From Pleurocapsa sp. MO_226.B13 (GTDB lineage Bacteria; Cyanobacteriota; Cyanobacteriia; Cyanobacteriales; Xenococcaceae), in the NCBI GenBank assembly GCA_030064795.1, contig JASJEI010000038.1, positions 1 through 44,274 of the forward strand: DNA of 44,274 bases, read 5' to 3'. Position numbers and translations under genes: made by a program. This document shows positions 43,576-44,274 of the stretch, one piece after another. Under the pieces are notes generated by a model. That model ran no database searches and had not been told where the DNA came from. It saw only the letters and a program-made list of their open reading frames with translations. Numbering within the stretch: the first letter of the stretch is position 1; every line of letters begins with the position of its first letter.

Positions 43576-43885
43576 AATTTACTTCTTGAGTATTGTCTTG
43601 CAGGCGTTTTAATGAGTTTGATTCGAGAGAAAGTTTGAAAGTACTTGCCATCAGCAACAGCGCGTCTTCTAAAACCGAAAGATTGAGATGATAGGTAATT
43701 GTCACGCCCTTTTTGTCTGCTTGAATTAAATCGGCTTGCTTGAGTACGGCAAAATGCCCTGATAGTGTCGATTTTGCGAGGTTAAAACAATCAGCTAACT
43801 CTCCTGCGGTCATATCGCGATCGCGTAATAGTTCCAAAATACGGCGACGATTGGGATCTGATAGTGCTTTATAAATTTCATTCAT
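43565..43885 (-). CDS. ArsR-family autorepressor, SdpR-like
   Basis: The 106-residue winged-helix protein (MNEIYKALSDPNRRRILELL, DMTAGELADCFNLAKSTLSG, HFAVLKQADLIQADKKGVTI) fits the SdpR branch of ArsR-type regulators. It has no metal-binding Cys motif in the recognition region. Co-translated with the sdpI-like gene and probably represses this operon. An imperfect inverted repeat (ATTTTGCTATTTTGCCAAAT) lies just upstream at 43887-43906 and is a possible operator. Confidence 0.85.
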   Translation of the reverse strand: MNEIYKALSDPNRRRILELLRDRDMTAGELADCFNLAKSTLSGHFAVLKQADLIQADKKGVTITYHLNLSVLEDALLLMASTFKLSLESNSLKRLQDNTQEVNYET

Positions 43886-43927
43886 ATTTTGCTATTTTGC
43901 CAAATACCGAAATAAAAAGCAATTAAG

Positions 43928-44006
43928 CTCATCCCACCCATAAATGAGGTGGGATTTCATGTCAGTTCGGGGTTCGGGGTTGTACTACTGACCACTAACT
44001 ACTGAC
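43928..44006. repeat. Hairpin plus heptamer composite repeat
   Basis: A GCTCATCCCACCCATAAATG-AGGTGGGAT hairpin is followed by degenerate heptamers (CAGTTCGGGGTTCGGGG and GACCACTAACTACTGAC). The reverse strand of 26781-26860 carries the same order and sequence. The rest of the window (44007-44274) shows HIP1 sites and GGGGGCGAACCCC but no gene I can support. Confidence 0.7.
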
Positions 44007-44274
44007 AAAAATACGCGGTTTGGGCGACTTATCCGACCATCCCAATCGCGATCGGGGGCGAACCCCGTCGCCTCGGTAAAAAAGCGATCGCCAGGAATAC
44101 TATTTGATTCTGCTATTTTAAGCTGACATCAGCAAACCAAACATCCTGGTTGACTGACAAAACTTTTAGGAAATATTGTAAAAGTGAGTCTGAACTTTAA
44201 ACTCTAACTGATAGAGCCGTTGTTCATGTTGTTTGAGTGATGCGATCGCAGGAGTCGGGTCTTGATTACCAGAG

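Overview
This window is chromosomal DNA from a cyanobacterium. The evidence is the very frequent HIP1 octamer (GCGATCGC), a magnesium-chelatase ChlD subunit with a proline-rich linker, a Tab2-type photosystem translation factor, cyanobacterial Dxs and HpnA, and intergenic DNA full of short palindromic and heptanucleotide repeats. The mix of large families, CHASE2 kinase, hopanoid epimerase and many decayed insertion sequences suits a morphologically complex or pleurocapsalean-type lineage, but the genus cannot be fixed from sequence reading alone. No tRNA, rRNA or CRISPR array was seen.

Layout. 1-5.1 kb: an APC amino-acid permease with the remnant of a second copy beside it, chlD, and a dead IS5-type transposase. 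5.2-8.1 kb: a SAM methyltransferase and a CHASE2 histidine kinase. 8.1-10.6 kb: an IS graveyard holding a complete but dead ISAs1 element bounded by a 10-bp target duplication and itself interrupted by two small palindromic repeats, then an IS1634 tail. 10.7-13.2 kb: a TetR regulator divergent from an orphan NrtA/CmpA-like binding protein with an odd 130-residue N-terminal extension. 13.2-14.2 kb: repeats and remnants. 14.2-14.9 kb: a 49-residue protein and an AraC regulator with a truncated receiver domain.

15.3-22.5 kb is the most distinctive block, nine co-directional genes: a CAP-domain protein, a subtilisin-like protease, an I9-like small protein, a V8-like protease, a small OB-fold-like protein, two LysM proteins (one with a 3D-like domain, one with a GH19 chitinase/endolysin domain), a short Cys-rich peptide and a broken zinc metalloprotease. 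The first seven lack a visible Sec or Tat signal, although most belong to families that act outside the cell. It reads as a set of lytic exoenzymes, possibly exported by an unconventional route or released by lysis; that is inference.

22.6-31 kb: an IS630 tail, hypX (CO-ligand synthesis for [NiFe] hydrogenase) with no hydrogenase gene nearby, tldD, a calcium-loop repeat protein with a lipase-like/DUF5648-type C-terminus and a decayed relative, hpnA and a CHAD protein. 31.4-36.3 kb: a host-attachment-family protein, a transposase tail, a class-III aminotransferase next to a DUF1338 (HglS-like) gene that could act in sequence on 2-aminoadipate/2-oxoadipate, a DUF4112 protein and a small conserved protein. 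36.7-44.3 kb: dxs with a clear terminator, a 2-oxoglutarate/Fe(II) oxygenase, tab2, a conserved hypothetical, a CDF metal transporter, a TauE/SafE remnant and an sdpR-sdpI-like pair.

A recurring theme is small non-coding repeats that insert into genes and IS elements: a 53-bp insert in the IS5 gene, two inserts in ISAs1, an 87-bp TA-flanked MITE in the metalloprotease, a palindrome over the aminotransferase stop codon, and a ~158-bp unit splitting another intergenic repeat.
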